DNA of 64,000 nucleotides from NCBI RefSeq assembly GCF_030272615.1, contig NC_081412.1:480181157-480245156 (forward strand). The letters run 5' to 3'. The notes beneath the pieces were generated by a model that saw nothing but the letters and a program-made list of their open reading frames with translations, searched no databases and was not told the DNA's origin. This DNA is from Cryptomeria japonica. Its lineage: Eukaryota; Streptophyta; Pinopsida; Cupressales; Cupressaceae. Within the stretch, counting starts at the first letter, position 1, and each line of letters opens with the position of its first letter. Shown piece after piece: positions 36,677 to 48,260 of this stretch. The translations under genes and the position numbers were made by a program.

Positions 36677-38400
36677 TGGGCCGTGGGAAGGCCCTTCCCC
36701 TTCCCAGCATCAAAGAAGGCTGTTAATTTGCCTTGGTCTTTTGCATTTCCATCCTGCAATCTTAATTCGCTCAAAGATTTTCTGCCTCTACTTTTAGCTT
36801 CTCTAGCGCAGTCAGGAAAGTTTTTCCCGTCATATATGTTTTTTATCCCTAAGGTTTGCTGAGGAACTATCACTCCCTCTCCATCATCCTCTCCCAGCTG
36901 GGACTGAGCTACTGTGTAGTCATTGACAGGAAGAGGTATGATATCTCCTACCCTATTCTCATTATTTTCTTCCTCATCCATAGAAGCCAAGAGCTCCTGA
37001 ATTAGAAACCTCTTCTCAGCTTCCTCTTCCAGAGAAAGATTTTCAATTACATTATTATTGAATACCTCTAGAGCTGCAGCCATTCTAGAAGACATTTCTT
37101 CTTGATCTGCCTCATTATCTTGTCCCAAGTTTTCGACTGACTTTGTTTCAGATGGAAATTTCAACGAATCCACCGAATCGGAAATTCTTTTTGACATCTC
37201 CACTAAGGCTTCTTCTTTTATAGAATTTGCCTCATCTATTATTTTATCCAGATCACTAATATTACTGGAGTTATTGTGTTTATTTTCATCTATGTTAGCC
37301 ACTGGAGGGAAATTAGCATGTACAGGGGATGAATTTGATGTGATTTTTTCATACTGATCTGAAAGAGGGTTTTCCTTTTGATCGATACTTTTAACCAGTA
37401 CTGGGCATGTTTTCAGCCATATATCAGTTTCATTTATAACCCCATCATAGAAGGTGGGATGAATGCTCCATTCCCCCCTGTTTGATACTAGCATGGTGGG
37501 TTCTAAGTCCGGGGAATTAATGTCAGATTCTACTAAGATTTTGATGTTCTTGTTTAAAACCTTTCTTTCTAATCCTTCACAGCCCAAAAAAGACCCAAAA
37601 TGTTCCCCTATGTATTCTAAGATTTTAAAATCCAAATATTCGACTGGTAATGTGCCCAGATTAATCCATCTTGGGCATTTATTTAAATTCTGTGAGTGTG
37701 GGTCAAAATTCGGCATCCATTCACATCGAAAAAAACCATAGCCTTTATACAATTTTACCTTACCATGGAGAATGTCATTCCTTGTATTTTGATTATCACA
37801 CAGAATTGCAAGAAAATTATTTTCCAGGATAGTGATACTTACCTGTCCCAGATATAGGGCCATCCACCAATCGATAATCTTTTTTGAATCTTCTCCAAAT
37901 CCTGTCCATTTTGCAAAAACCCCACACTTGCTATATAAATTGAATTAGGGTTCCATCAAATTAGCCGGGATATTACATATTCGCCTTTGCCTTATTTTAG
38001 GTTTTGGCTCAAAAATTCTAACTTTCCCGAGCGGCACCAGATTAGCCCCAGATGCCGGAGATTGATTTGTGGCTGTGTGTTTGAGCCTATCGAAGTTTAA
38101 AGATATATCTCTTTGTTTGCCCATCTTCTTCTTGGATTTTTTTGAGCGAAAGACTTGCCAATTTCCGTCGGAGGGTAGCGACTTGGCTTCGGCATTTTTT
38201 GCCCTAATTACATCATTTTTCCCAAAATCGCCCGCTCTGTAAACCGAATCCCGCCTTTCGTTTGAAATTGTAATGTCTCTTGCAGGGTTTTTCTTACATG
38301 GCAGACTGAAGACAGAGATACTCCTCGGGCATGTGGCAAACACTTGTCTGCACCCCCCCGTCGAAAACCTTGACAAGTTCGCTGTATAATAATTTCGCAT
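36673..38400 (-). pseudogene. LINE ORF1 with DUF4283-like domain
   Basis: The frame starts at ATG 38400, has one TAA stop at 37945-37947, and continues in the same frame to TGA 36673-36675. The N-terminal part has a basic run (FRSKKSKKKMGKQR). After the stop, a DUF4283-type RNA-binding domain is seen (LAILCDNQNTRNDIL, GYGFFRCEWMPNFDP, PRWINLGTLPVEYLDFKI). The C-terminal half is acidic and low-complexity. I see no CCHC knuckle. ORF1 proteins coat LINE RNA in a ribonucleoprotein. An upstream TTG at 38409 would add three residues. Confidence 0.8.
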
Positions 38401-38416
38401 TTTCGCCAAATAGCAA

Positions 38417-38707
38417 GGCTATGGCAGTCCTTTTTAACATTTGTGTATCTTTGTGAAATTATTAGTTACTATAAAAATAAATTTAATTATTAATTAAATT
38501 TATTGGGTTATTAAAAGTAAGGGAAAAATATTTTATTATATTATTTTGGAAAAAATATGTATCTAGAAATAAAATGTATTGGAAATAAATTTTATTGAAA
38601 ATAAAATTTAAGATTTTTAGGTTATTGAATCTTTAAAAAAAATAAAAATCACCCTTTAGTTGCCTAGTTGTGTTGTTTTCCTTTAGGGTTCCTGGTGGGG
38701 CATTACA
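38417..38707 (+). mobile_element. 3' LTR of element 3, last part
   Basis: The LTR resumes with ggctatggcagtcctttttaacattt and ends at GGGGCATTACA, followed by the TGCAG target duplication (38708-38712). It matches 23806-24098 of the 5' LTR. Confidence 0.92.
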
Positions 38708-38834
38708 TGCAGTCAACAACAATAATTTTTCTTGGTCTGAAACTTTGCTACTGATAAGAATTCAAAGCCTAGAACCTAGCAAATTGTGTAGAGATGGATC
38801 TGATCTTTGAATGTATTTATGCCAATCCTTATAT

Positions 38835-39263
38835 GGCAAATTCTGCAGGAATTTTATATGGTATACAAATATTTGGTGAATCTCGCGTAACTATAACACG
38901 ACTTATATAATTTTTGAGGCGATTATGGGTCGTCCAAATAATTGGCAAATACAATATAGTTGGCGAAAGTTGGGGTGAATGGAGACACACGTCGGCAAAA
39001 TGTCAGGCGAATTGGGTCCTCCTGGCTAACAAATTTTCATATGCCTATAGGCGAATTATGGTCATCTATTAGGGCAACCTCGGAGAGTGTAGGCGAAAAA
39101 ATTAAATTTACCGTGTGTCCATCATATATTGGATTGGTGAAATCCTCACATAGAAACATTTAATTACATAAGACATATGGCGATCGGGTCATGAATTTGA
39201 CGGAAATTGATAATGTTCTGGCGACATGGCCAGCCCCAATCGGTACAAAATATTCGTCATTTC
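38835..39263 (+). repeat. Decayed tandem array with 40- to 44-bp period and GGCGAA anchor
   Basis: The word GGCGA or a one-base variant stands at 38835 (ggcaaa), 38875 (ggtgaa), 38918, 38962, 39006, 39050, 39092, 39136 (ggtgaa), 39179 and 39220. The steps are 40, 43, 44, 44, 44, 42, 44, 43 and 41 bp. The bases between anchors have diverged almost completely. The region is AT-rich, so the regular GC-rich word stands out. Confidence 0.6.
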
Positions 39264-41100
39264 CCAGGTTGCTGATGTGAAAATTTTTCCATTGGTAAAT
39301 ATTCACCACTAAAGAAATCTCTGGCGTGGTGCCATGGTCCCTCTACTTTTTAGTGATCTTTAGCAGGTTGCAGCTTTAGGATCTCAGATTTGTAGTGTCT
39401 CAATTGTAGCCTCCTGTTTGCAAAAAAAGGGCAATGTCGTGGCACCCTGGTCCAGGTCTATTTTGTTCAATTTGCAGCGTCAGGTACACATCTAGAATCC
39501 TCCCCCTTTCATGTTTTCAGTATCTTAGTTTCAGATCTGCAAGTTTGTGCAATTTCGATTTCATTTATGCTTCATTCTTTATCTCCTAGTCTAGTTGATC
39601 ATTCAAACCCTAGTTTTTCTCATCATTTGCAACAAGAGGAATAGAAACCCTAAGAGTTAATCCTTGGCTCTCTTTTTCTCACAAGAATTAGCCAAAGTGA
39701 TCTATCTCCCTAGGCTCTTTCGAATTCCCAATGTGTTGGCAAAAGTGGGTTTAGGTCCTAGTCACCCAATCTTGTTTTCCCGTCGCCACAGTACTTAAGC
39801 TTGGATGAAATGGCTAAGGCTTGGGAGCCTCATTTCCCTCCTTTTTACATGTTTTTTTCTTCCAATCACAAGTGTCATTAGGATAGTTTTTCAACTTCAT
39901 CGCGTCATTAGGTTTACACGTTATCAAGTATTTGTAAAATTGCCACCATAATTTCACCCATCTTCTAAGATTTCTAACCATATATATTTTTATATTTGAA
40001 CAAAATTAACATATTAATTCTTAATTTGTTTTACCAATATCTTCAAAGTTCTCATAGACATATGTGTACCATTTTTTTAATAAATTTTTAACTAGTCCAA
40101 ATTTAAAATAAATTATATATTATTATTCTACACTTCATTCCTTACACTTAAAAAATATTGAATTTTCAATTATTTTGGTACAAGTTATGTGACATGCATG
40201 AATAGTTACCTAATTTTTAGAATGCGTCCACTTCAAAAAATCATTTAAAAAAAAAAACCTCAACAAAAAATTACAAAAAAATACACAACTTCTTGTACTC
40301 ACTCTTAACTATCTTTATACCAAAGGATTTTTTAAAATACTAAATGTAACTATCACTTTTTTGACACGCACACCATACATTATGTTATGTTTTGCTGAAA
40401 AATAGGAACACTTTTATGTGCGTGAGAGATTTGACCCCCTTAATCTTATCTATTTTTTTTTTTAAATAGTATTTTGGAAAAATTTTAGAGTGCTACAATT
40501 CTTGTTCTTTTGGTATCTTCAAATTTTGAATGGACAATTCTCAAATAGCTCCTCCAAATTCAGAAAAAAAGTGGCCACTTATAACCCCCCTTTTTGTTCA
40601 CCATCTTGGGGCACTTAATCTTCTTGTGATTATACTCTTCCAAAGAAACATGAATGCAACTAAAAATATCTTCTTTATAAATCACCTTGTTAGGAAAAAC
40701 AAAAAATGCACCAATAGGGTCGCTTATCGCCGAAACAAATGGTTGAATCTCAACAATAGGTCTTGCTTCACTATGAATACTAATAATATTAGAATTTTCC
40801 ATTAGAAAAGATCACAAACAAGATAAATACCTTCATTGATTTCCTTCACACCTCTTTGCACTCTGCAGTTCATCGATCGCATTTGCACGAATGAATTTTG
40901 AATAAGCAATATATAATCATCATCTAGGGTTTGTTCAAAAAGTCGATACATTGTTTACCTCAAGTCACTGAAATAGTTATGGCTCATGAATTTCACTTAG
41001 AATCCATAGGAAATTTCTTCCAAACATGTGTCATGCTGAGAACAACTCAACACCACACCAAGAGAAGACAAAAAATATGCATTAAGCTCTCCTCCTCAAA
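39264..41100. other. No assigned gene; AT-rich flank
   Basis: No gene family is recognised. 39340-39800 has the look of a transposon leader (aaccctagtttttctcatc, gaaaccctaagagtt), and 39940-40500 is low-complexity AT. A minus-strand open frame at 40560-40802 (80 codons, with words such as ISDPIGAFFVFPNKV) reads protein-like but I do not recognise it; it may belong to the copia remnant or to an unknown exon. Confidence 0.4.
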
Positions 41101-41114
41101 CACAACTGTGTGAG

Positions 41115-42234
41115 CTAGTTACCAGAAGAAGTGTCTGAACCCACATAAGGTGTGGATCCATCCTCAATCTTCTCTTCAGTCTTACCATCTGATTTATTCA
41201 CCCAAGTCATCTCCATCTTCTCCTTCTCTTCATTGATATCAATTTTCTTTTTCAAATCATTAGGTTTCTTAGTTTTTTTTTTTGCAATGTCTCGCAATGT
41301 GTCCCGATCTATTACAATTGTAGCATATCGGACCTCTTTGAGGTTCACTACTATTCATTTTATCATTTTTGAATCTCCAATTTGTTTTGTAATTAACAAC
41401 TTTGTGCCCATAGGCTTTGCATATTTGAATACTTCTGCTAATATTTGAATTTTTATTTCTATTCCAATTCAAACTACTTTTGCACTCACTTGCTTTGTGA
41501 CCAAACTTATTACAGTATTGACAATTTCCATTAAAAGTGTTTTTTTATCTGATTTCTTCATTCATCAGCTCTATGTCCAAATCTATTGCATGAAAAATAG
41601 CTACCATTAAAAGATGAATACTTGGTAGGAACAAGAGGAGATCTTTAAACATTCTTCGATTTTCTGAACCTTTAGTCTGGAATTAAATTTTTTTGATCTT
41701 TGCTAGAGTTCTTCAAATTATCATCAATCTTGTCTTTTCCTTTATTCTTTTTCAAAGATTCACCTTCATCAAAGTCAAGTCCACTTTTGTCTTTACTTTG
41801 TTTTTGAGAATTGAGAAGAACAACTTACAATTCACTACCAGCTTTGACTTTTAATCCATTGTTAATTTGTTCTTTTGCAATTTTCAATTCCTCCTTGAGT
41901 TTTCCAATTTCTTCTTCAAGCTTTGAACATTCTCTAGTATTCTCATCAAACTTTTTTTCAAATTCATCAATGACCTTCTTTCCTTTATCAATCAAACTTC
42001 TTAGAAAATAAATCTTCTCAACTACCCTTTTATGTTTCTCTTCGTTATCATCTAGGTCTTGCCAATGGAAATCTCAATACGCCTTCCATGTCAACAATGT
42101 CATTTGCATCCTTCCAATTATTCTAATTGATATCATCCATGTCATTCAATTATTTTTCAAATTTAGTGTTCAAAATCCAAGATCTACCTCAATAGTTAAG
42201 TTGTCTCTTTAGGAACCAAAGCTCTAATACCAAT
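41115..42234 (-). pseudogene. Ty1/copia gag remnant with zinc knuckles, no pol
   Basis: Read on the minus strand from 42234, a primer site is followed by a charged coiled-coil region (KLEEEIGKLKEELKIAKEQI) and then up to four tandem CCHC-type knuckles: a broken one (SCNRFGHRADE), CQYCNKFGHKASEC, a degraded ICKAYGHKVVNY and CYNCNRSGHIARHC. Stops and frameshifts are frequent. Gag's N-terminal domain is missing, and protease, integrase and RT are not found to the left, so this is a deleted, non-autonomous copy. Confidence 0.72.
42221..42232 (-). promoter_or_regulatory. Primer binding site of the copia remnant
   Basis: On the minus strand TGGTATTAGAGC differs by one C-to-T change from the tRNA-Met complement TGGTATCAGAGC. 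It lies two bases from a CA end (42235), which marks the inner edge of a minus-strand 5' LTR that runs rightward from 42235; I could not find its outer end. Confidence 0.72.
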
Positions 42235-42717
42235 TGTTGAACATTATCAAAAGTTGAGAGGAGGGGGGGGTCAATCAACATACACAAAAACTTGATCTCA
42301 TGAAGTTACTTGAACAATACCATTCATCCAAACACTTATGAATAAAAGTAAACAACCGAATCATCAAAAACATCCACACAAGAACACCAAGATTTTATGT
42401 GGAAAACCCAAACTGAGAAAAACCACTATCAGTAAAAGCACAAACTTGTGTCACACTTTTATAAAGGAAGTGGCCAACATAACTAAAACTATTTAAGTTC
42501 GACCACATAAAAGTGACATTTCTAAATTGAATTTTGAAATGTAGAAATATTAATGAAATTTATGTTTGTTTTTTTTAATTTTTTTTTTTAAATTGATATT
42601 TTTTTTATATATTGAAAGACAGATTTTTTATTGCTGAAAAATGCTAAAAATCAAAGGTTCTAGTTGACATCACCAAAAAAAATGAAAACAAACTTAGTTT
42701 TCCTGATTTTAATTTTA

Positions 42718-42742
42718 CACACACACGCGCGCGCGCGCGTGC
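42718..42742. repeat. Compound (AC)n(GC)n microsatellite
   Basis: An acacacac run passes into cgcgcgcgcgcgcg, giving a short stretch of alternating purine and pyrimidine in otherwise AT-rich DNA. Such a stretch can adopt left-handed DNA. Confidence 0.88.
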
Positions 42743-44916
42743 AGTGCTAAATAAAAAAAATTGATGTATATTTTTCTCGTAATAATATTTTTAAGTCCAA
42801 CATAGCTGAATTTGGTAGTTTTCATTTGGCATCACCTTTTGTCTATTAAATTTATCATTATCAAGAAACAAATTATACCTTTTTGGAGAAGTTTCTCTCA
42901 TCTAATGAAAAATATAGTTTGTTATTTTTTTTTAATATCATTTAATTTTTTTATAATTTCAAATCAACGTCTTCTCGAACTTAAAAAACCTACTTGCAAT
43001 GTTTAAAAAATAAAACATATTAAAATTAATCAAAACATTAAAAAATAATATGTCTAGATTCTTGACTTTGAGCTCTACAAAAGGGTTTTTTCAATTTTTG
43101 TAAAAACATATTCTGTCTAAAGAAAAACACAACAGAAGTGGAAAGTTTTAGAAATGTAGAGAAAATGGTGAATTGGCTACCACATCACATACACATAAAC
43201 ATGTTCAGCTGAAATAGGTTTGACCGAACTAATTTCAACCAAAATTATTGTGCCATTAAGGCACCACGTGGCCACCACATAGGTTCGGTCGAACTTATTT
43301 AGTTGGCCTTAAGTGCAACACAACAATGTGCTTTCACCCATTTACTATTTACAATGAATAAGGCTTCCTGCCAAAAGAGCTTACTGCTCCAAACTTGCAG
43401 ACTAAGGCACACAACCATAGGCAAGATACAAAACAAGGACTCACATAACTGAAGATCACTTCTTCATGGCAAGATACAATACAATTATCCAAATATAATG
43501 ATAATAGACTGAACTATATACAAAATAGCATCTGCCAAAATGTGGATAACAAATCACAATTTTATACTCATCTATCTGATCTACACAACTTTTGGACCAC
43601 TGCTACACATAATATTCGCACTACAATCATCATACCATATTACACCATATCATTTCTCTCTCATAAACGCAATTGTTCTGTTCGATATATACTAATCGAA
43701 TCCACAATAATCTCTACTAGATCAACAAGAAAAGTGAAATGTGTACATAGCATCGACCCAAAATACATCATTTGGAAGGTAAAGAAGATGTGTGAGGGTT
43801 CATACCAAGTCAACACACCTTCCAATCATCAACAAAAAAAATTCACACAACCACTCAGACCAATATGCATAAACTAGTGCAAATTGATCTGCTAAATCCA
43901 AATATTCTTAACCCGAACCCCAAAACAGAATAAGCTTTCCACCATAAAAATAGTACAACACCTTAAGAATAGTAACATTTGACCTACACGATCATCTGAA
44001 GCATATTTGATACAAACATACATTCTGGATCATAGCATGGTTCACTAGAGTAATCATCAATGATAATAGCATAATTTTTCAGACCAATTAGGAAACATTA
44101 AAACTTTTGGAAACAACTTGAATCAATATCGCATATCATTTGATCAACACAACATACGTAAGAAAATATCTCTATAACATAACATCATTTAAACTAGACA
44201 TTCATATCATCAACTATATTAGGAACAATAACATAGTGAGCCACACACTTTCACTGTACATCTTTTTTGATACATACTCAACACTAACACAACAATATAT
44301 GCATGCCAACGTCACCAAACACAACACATGTTTGACATCAATGACAACAAAGACACTCATAAGTGCAACATGTTATATGATTATCAACATTAGAATTGTG
44401 TTCTCAAAAAAAATAAAAAATAAAATCATCATTATCCAACATTGGAAAGATGATACAACATATAGGATCTTGGTGCAACTCTAGCAACATGCCAAATAAA
44501 ATAAAAATGGGAATCAAGACTTTAGATTTTAGATTTATCTGTATTCTCCTACAAATATCTCATTGTTGCCACCAAATGGTAGCTACACAAGTATCGTAGG
44601 AAAAATAAGAAACTCTTCATCATGTACAACCACATGTCCAATGAAACCCTTGAGAAATTGGTCTTTCATAACCAATGGTTATGCTTGCACAATCTCGCAA
44701 ATATATTTTCTTCAAATTTAAAGAACTTAAATGATGTCTCTAAAATGTCAGTGTTAGTATATGATTTTTCCCTTGGCTCTAAACTCCATTATTTTTCAAT
44801 ATGAAGAACACCACCAAAATAAAAATGAAGCTTGAAGCAAATCCTACCTTTATGAGCTATTCACTATAGAAAGTTAGAAGTACACTGCAAAAAAATATGT
44901 ACAATACTTAAAGCCA
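42743..44916. other. No assigned feature
   Basis: AT-rich intergenic DNA. Open frames (for example 43542-43877 and 44140-44484) show no family resemblance and have low-complexity composition. The phrase around 43215 (ggtttgaccgaac) and its near inverse at 43282 (gttcggtcgaac) form an imperfect inverted pair. Confidence 0.45.
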
Positions 44917-46612
44917 TTCACAATGTCATGCTGATTTTGAACCATCTATGGAAGAAATGTAGTGTGAATGGAATTTGAGGAAATAAAACCATAATCTTAA
45001 AGCCAAGCTGAAAATCTTCAACAACCATTAAATATCAAACATTTGGTCTTGGGGGAACTCACGATAATAACGAGCTTGTAATTAGGATTAAATTAATGCG
45101 GCGATTAAATTTCTGCCCTTTGAATTCTACTTACAAACCATTTATTTCTCATTAAATATAATAAACGACAATTTCCTCTGCGGATTCTCTGTCTACACCT
45201 AATATTATTATTATTATTAAATTAATGTCGATTGCGATGTGTGAATCGTTGTAGAACGAGGACTTATTTTTCATTCTGACCACAAAGCATGCTTATGTCC
45301 CTATGTTTTTTAAAAGTATACTTGTATGTTTTAATTAATAATTTTAATAAAATTTATTTTATTAAAAAATTTAAGTATCAATCAACATATTTTTCTATGG
45401 AAAATTTTACATCATTTAGAAGATCGTCTTTATTATATGATGTAGGAAGAAGGTCGTCCTTGTTATATGATGTAAGATCGTTCTTGTTATATGATGTAGC
45501 ATTACACGTTTCAGGTGAGAATCAAGGATTAGGAGTTCATCATTTCACCAAATTTGACGAGGGAACAATCAAAGTCTAATCTCTTATGATGTCAAGGCCT
45601 TACACTTCGACAAGATTTGATATGGGATACGCATTCAAAAACATTCAACTTCACTAATAGACCAAGAGTCTATCGATGATTAAGATATTTGAAAGCGATT
45701 CTATTTTATAAATATAATTTACTTACTATTAGGTTGATAACAAGTCATTTTCCAAAAATGATATATTTAATAAAATAATGTTAATAAAACATTAGCCATG
45801 CATATATCACAATGATTACATCATACAAAGATTTAACACAAAATTTAAGACAATATGTTAAATTAATACAAATTTATTTTAATTACCGACTTATATTTAA
45901 TTATAAATATTTGTCTTTTGCGGGAGAATAAAACATCAAATTTTATATGGTATAAAAGTTGAATGAGGTCACATTGTTAAGTTTTCAAATCAATCGGTTT
46001 TGAATTAAATTTAACTATTTAAATATTGGATCATTTAATGAATTCACTTTTATCTAGAAGTGAAACCAAATAAACTCACCTAATAAACTCACCTAATTAC
46101 ATTTAATTAGAAGTAAATAATATTAAATTTGGGCATCTCAATTTAACTTGTTAGCATTGAAAAACGTGGAGTCAATAGAGTATCTCTTTTAAAATGTAAA
46201 TAGTGTGAAACGCGTTTTGAGATCCATAAGGGCAACCTAGAATATCTAGGTGCAATATGAAAAGAGTAAATGAAGTGTAACAGTATAATTGCGATCTTAC
46301 TGAATTATTATATTAATAATTTTATAATTACTAGCATAAATATTTTAATTTTATTTATTTATTTTTAATAACAGTTTCAATATAATATTTTAGTTTAATA
46401 TTTTTTCATATCTTGTAGATAGATGTAATTAAGATATTTATACTAGTTTAGATATATTCGTATATTAAAATAAATTCAATATCTTTATATGCCTGTCATA
46501 TATTGACCATATCATAACATTTTTGAGTTTAAATTTCTATTGCTTTCTTGTTATTTTTTAAATTTATCTAATAATTTTTCATATTGGAGATTTATCAAAT
46601 GTGTGTATGTGT
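44917..46612 (+). repeat. Duplicated segment, copy 1
   Basis: This 1.7-kb segment matches 54865-57437 in the same orientation along its length: for example the stretches starting atgctgattttgaacc (44926 and 54874), gaatcgttgtagaacgag (45242 and 55206) and aaaagttgaatgaggtcac-like (45953 and 56728). The copies are clearly diverged, so the event is old. Copy 1 has a single 103-bp-type unit near 45515-45650 where copy 2 has ten. It has its own small expansion at 45418-45500: three units ending in ttatatgatgta. Confidence 0.82.
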
Positions 46613-46827
46613 GTGTTATTATTATTATTATTGTATTTGTCAAGTACATTTTTTAATATTTTATGATTATTATTTTAATATGTCACCTATTTATTTGTTT
46701 GTTTGTTTTTTTGTTTTTTTTTGTTAACACAATCATGCTTATGCTTCAACACTTGTTGCCACTGTAGATTACACCTCTTGACAAAAAAATAAATAAATTA
46801 TAGAGTTAACAAACAAAAAGGCAAGAA

Positions 46828-48260
46828 ATGAAGTTCCTTTCTTGGAACTTAAGGGGCTTAAACAACCCTCAGAAGCAGTATGCTCTTAAGCAAAGCATTG
46901 TAACCAATAAGGTTGATATTATTTTAATTCAGGAAGTGAAAATGACCTATCAAAACTTTGCTTCTCTTGTGGACAATTTATGGCCTGGGGCTGCCTTCTA
47001 TTATAGTGAGGCGAAAGACGCTCCGAGTGGTGTTGTGACTCTCTGGAATAAAAGTAAGTTGGATTCAACTTGGATGGGAATGTTGTAGCCTTTTCTCATA
47101 GTTTTGTTGCTATAAAGTTCACTTTGAATAACTTCTCCTGGTACTTTTTCAACATATATGCTCCCAATACTAGAAATGATCGGGACCTAGTCTTGGAGGA
47201 AATCTCTATCTTCATGGTTGATAATAAGGAGGCAACATTCATGTTCCCCGGTGACTTTAACAACCCTCTTTATCCCTCAGAGAAGTTGGGTGGTCTAACT
47301 GATTACAATGATAGCATGCTTGACTTTGTTGACTTCATTAGGAAAAATGACCTGTTAGATCTAGATCTTCAAGGGAATCCCTTCACCTAGTCTAATAACA
47401 GAAAAGGCTCTAATCTTATTCAGGTCAGGCTGGATAGATTTCTGGTCTCAGCTAAGTGGGACCTCGGCAACAATTCCTCTCTCTCAAACCTCCCTTGCAC
47501 TATTTCTGACCTCCCCGATCCTCCTTTCTTGGGTTGATAGGCCGGTCTCGGGCCCCATACCCTTTAGGTATGAGATTATGTGGCACTGTCACCCGAAGTT
47601 TAAACAGTGCATCCAAAATTGGTGGAACTCCCCTGTTCAAGGTTCTGCTATGTTTAGAATCTCTAAAAAGATGGAAATAATTAAAAGGGAGGTCAGAGCT
47701 TGGAATAAATCTTCTTTTGGAGATATCTTTAAGAGAAAGAAGGAGGTTGAAACTAAACTGGACTGACTCCAGAGAATCATTGCTGAGGGGGTCACCTCTA
47801 TGGATATCCACAAAGAGGAGGAACGTTGGAGACAAAAATGAAAAGACATCATGGGCCTTGAAGAGATCTATTGGAAGCAAAGATCCAGGATCCAGTGGCT
47901 AACTGAGGGGAATAGGAACACCTCCTTCTTTCATAGGTATGCTTCGAAGCATAAGAGGAGAAACACTATCCATTCCTTATTCAATGACATGAATGAAGAA
48001 TTGGTGAGGACTAATGAGATTGGGCAATGGGCTTCACTTTTCTTCACTAATGCTTGCACTAATGACAGGGCGAGAGAACCTACATAATTAAGTGATAAGC
48101 TAGTCAATCTTATTCCTCGTGTCCTAAATGATGCTGACAATGAGCTGCTAATGTGTCAAGTTAACAAAGAGGAAGTTAAAGAGGCAGTTTTTGCTATGGC
48201 TGCCTATAAGGCCCCAGGCCCCGATGGCTTCCCCCCGACCTTCTGTTGGGACTCATTAAA
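46828..48260 (+). pseudogene. LINE ORF2 fragment: endonuclease and start of RT
   Basis: The ATG at 46828 opens an L1-type endonuclease (MKFLSWNLRGLNNPQKQYAL, IILIQEVKM, MFPGDFNNPLYPSEKLGG). After several stops and a frameshift near 47075 the linker (WNKSSFGDIFKRK, IQWLTEGNRNTSFFHRYASK) and the RT start (AAYKAPGPDGFPPTF at 48196-48240) follow. The match is lost right after that. There is no ORF1 and no catalytic RT part, so the fragment is cut at both ends. Loss of the 3' end is unusual for a LINE, whose copies are normally 5'-truncated, and points to a later deletion. Confidence 0.83.

Larger units (their letters stand above)
30571..38416 (-). mobile_element. L1-type LINE inserted in the 3' LTR of element 3
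   Basis: Reading on the minus strand, the element has ORF1 (38400-36673), ORF2 (36676-32462), a 1.9-kb 3' UTR and a poly(A) tail seen as 14 T at 30571-30584. It is flanked by a perfect 14- to 19-bp duplication of LTR sequence. Only three nonsense codons and no frameshift break the two ORFs, so the insertion is comparatively young. The 5' UTR before the first ATG is only about 16 bases, so a small 5' truncation is possible. Confidence 0.93.
22267..38707 (+). mobile_element. Element 3: Ty3/gypsy chromovirus-type LTR retrotransposon
   Basis: The element is complete end to end: TSD, 5' LTR (22267-24098), tRNA-Met primer site, gag-pol remnants, polypurine tract, 3' LTR (29015-38707) and TSD. The 3' LTR is interrupted by a 7.8-kb LINE, so the element itself is about 8.6 kb. 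A chromodomain-like tail after the integrase places it among chromoviruses; the long LTRs and sequence feel are closest to the Tekay/Del group. In the first 171 bp of the two LTRs I count 11 differences, 10 of them transitions, so the insertion is old and has decayed by transitions. Confidence 0.9.
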
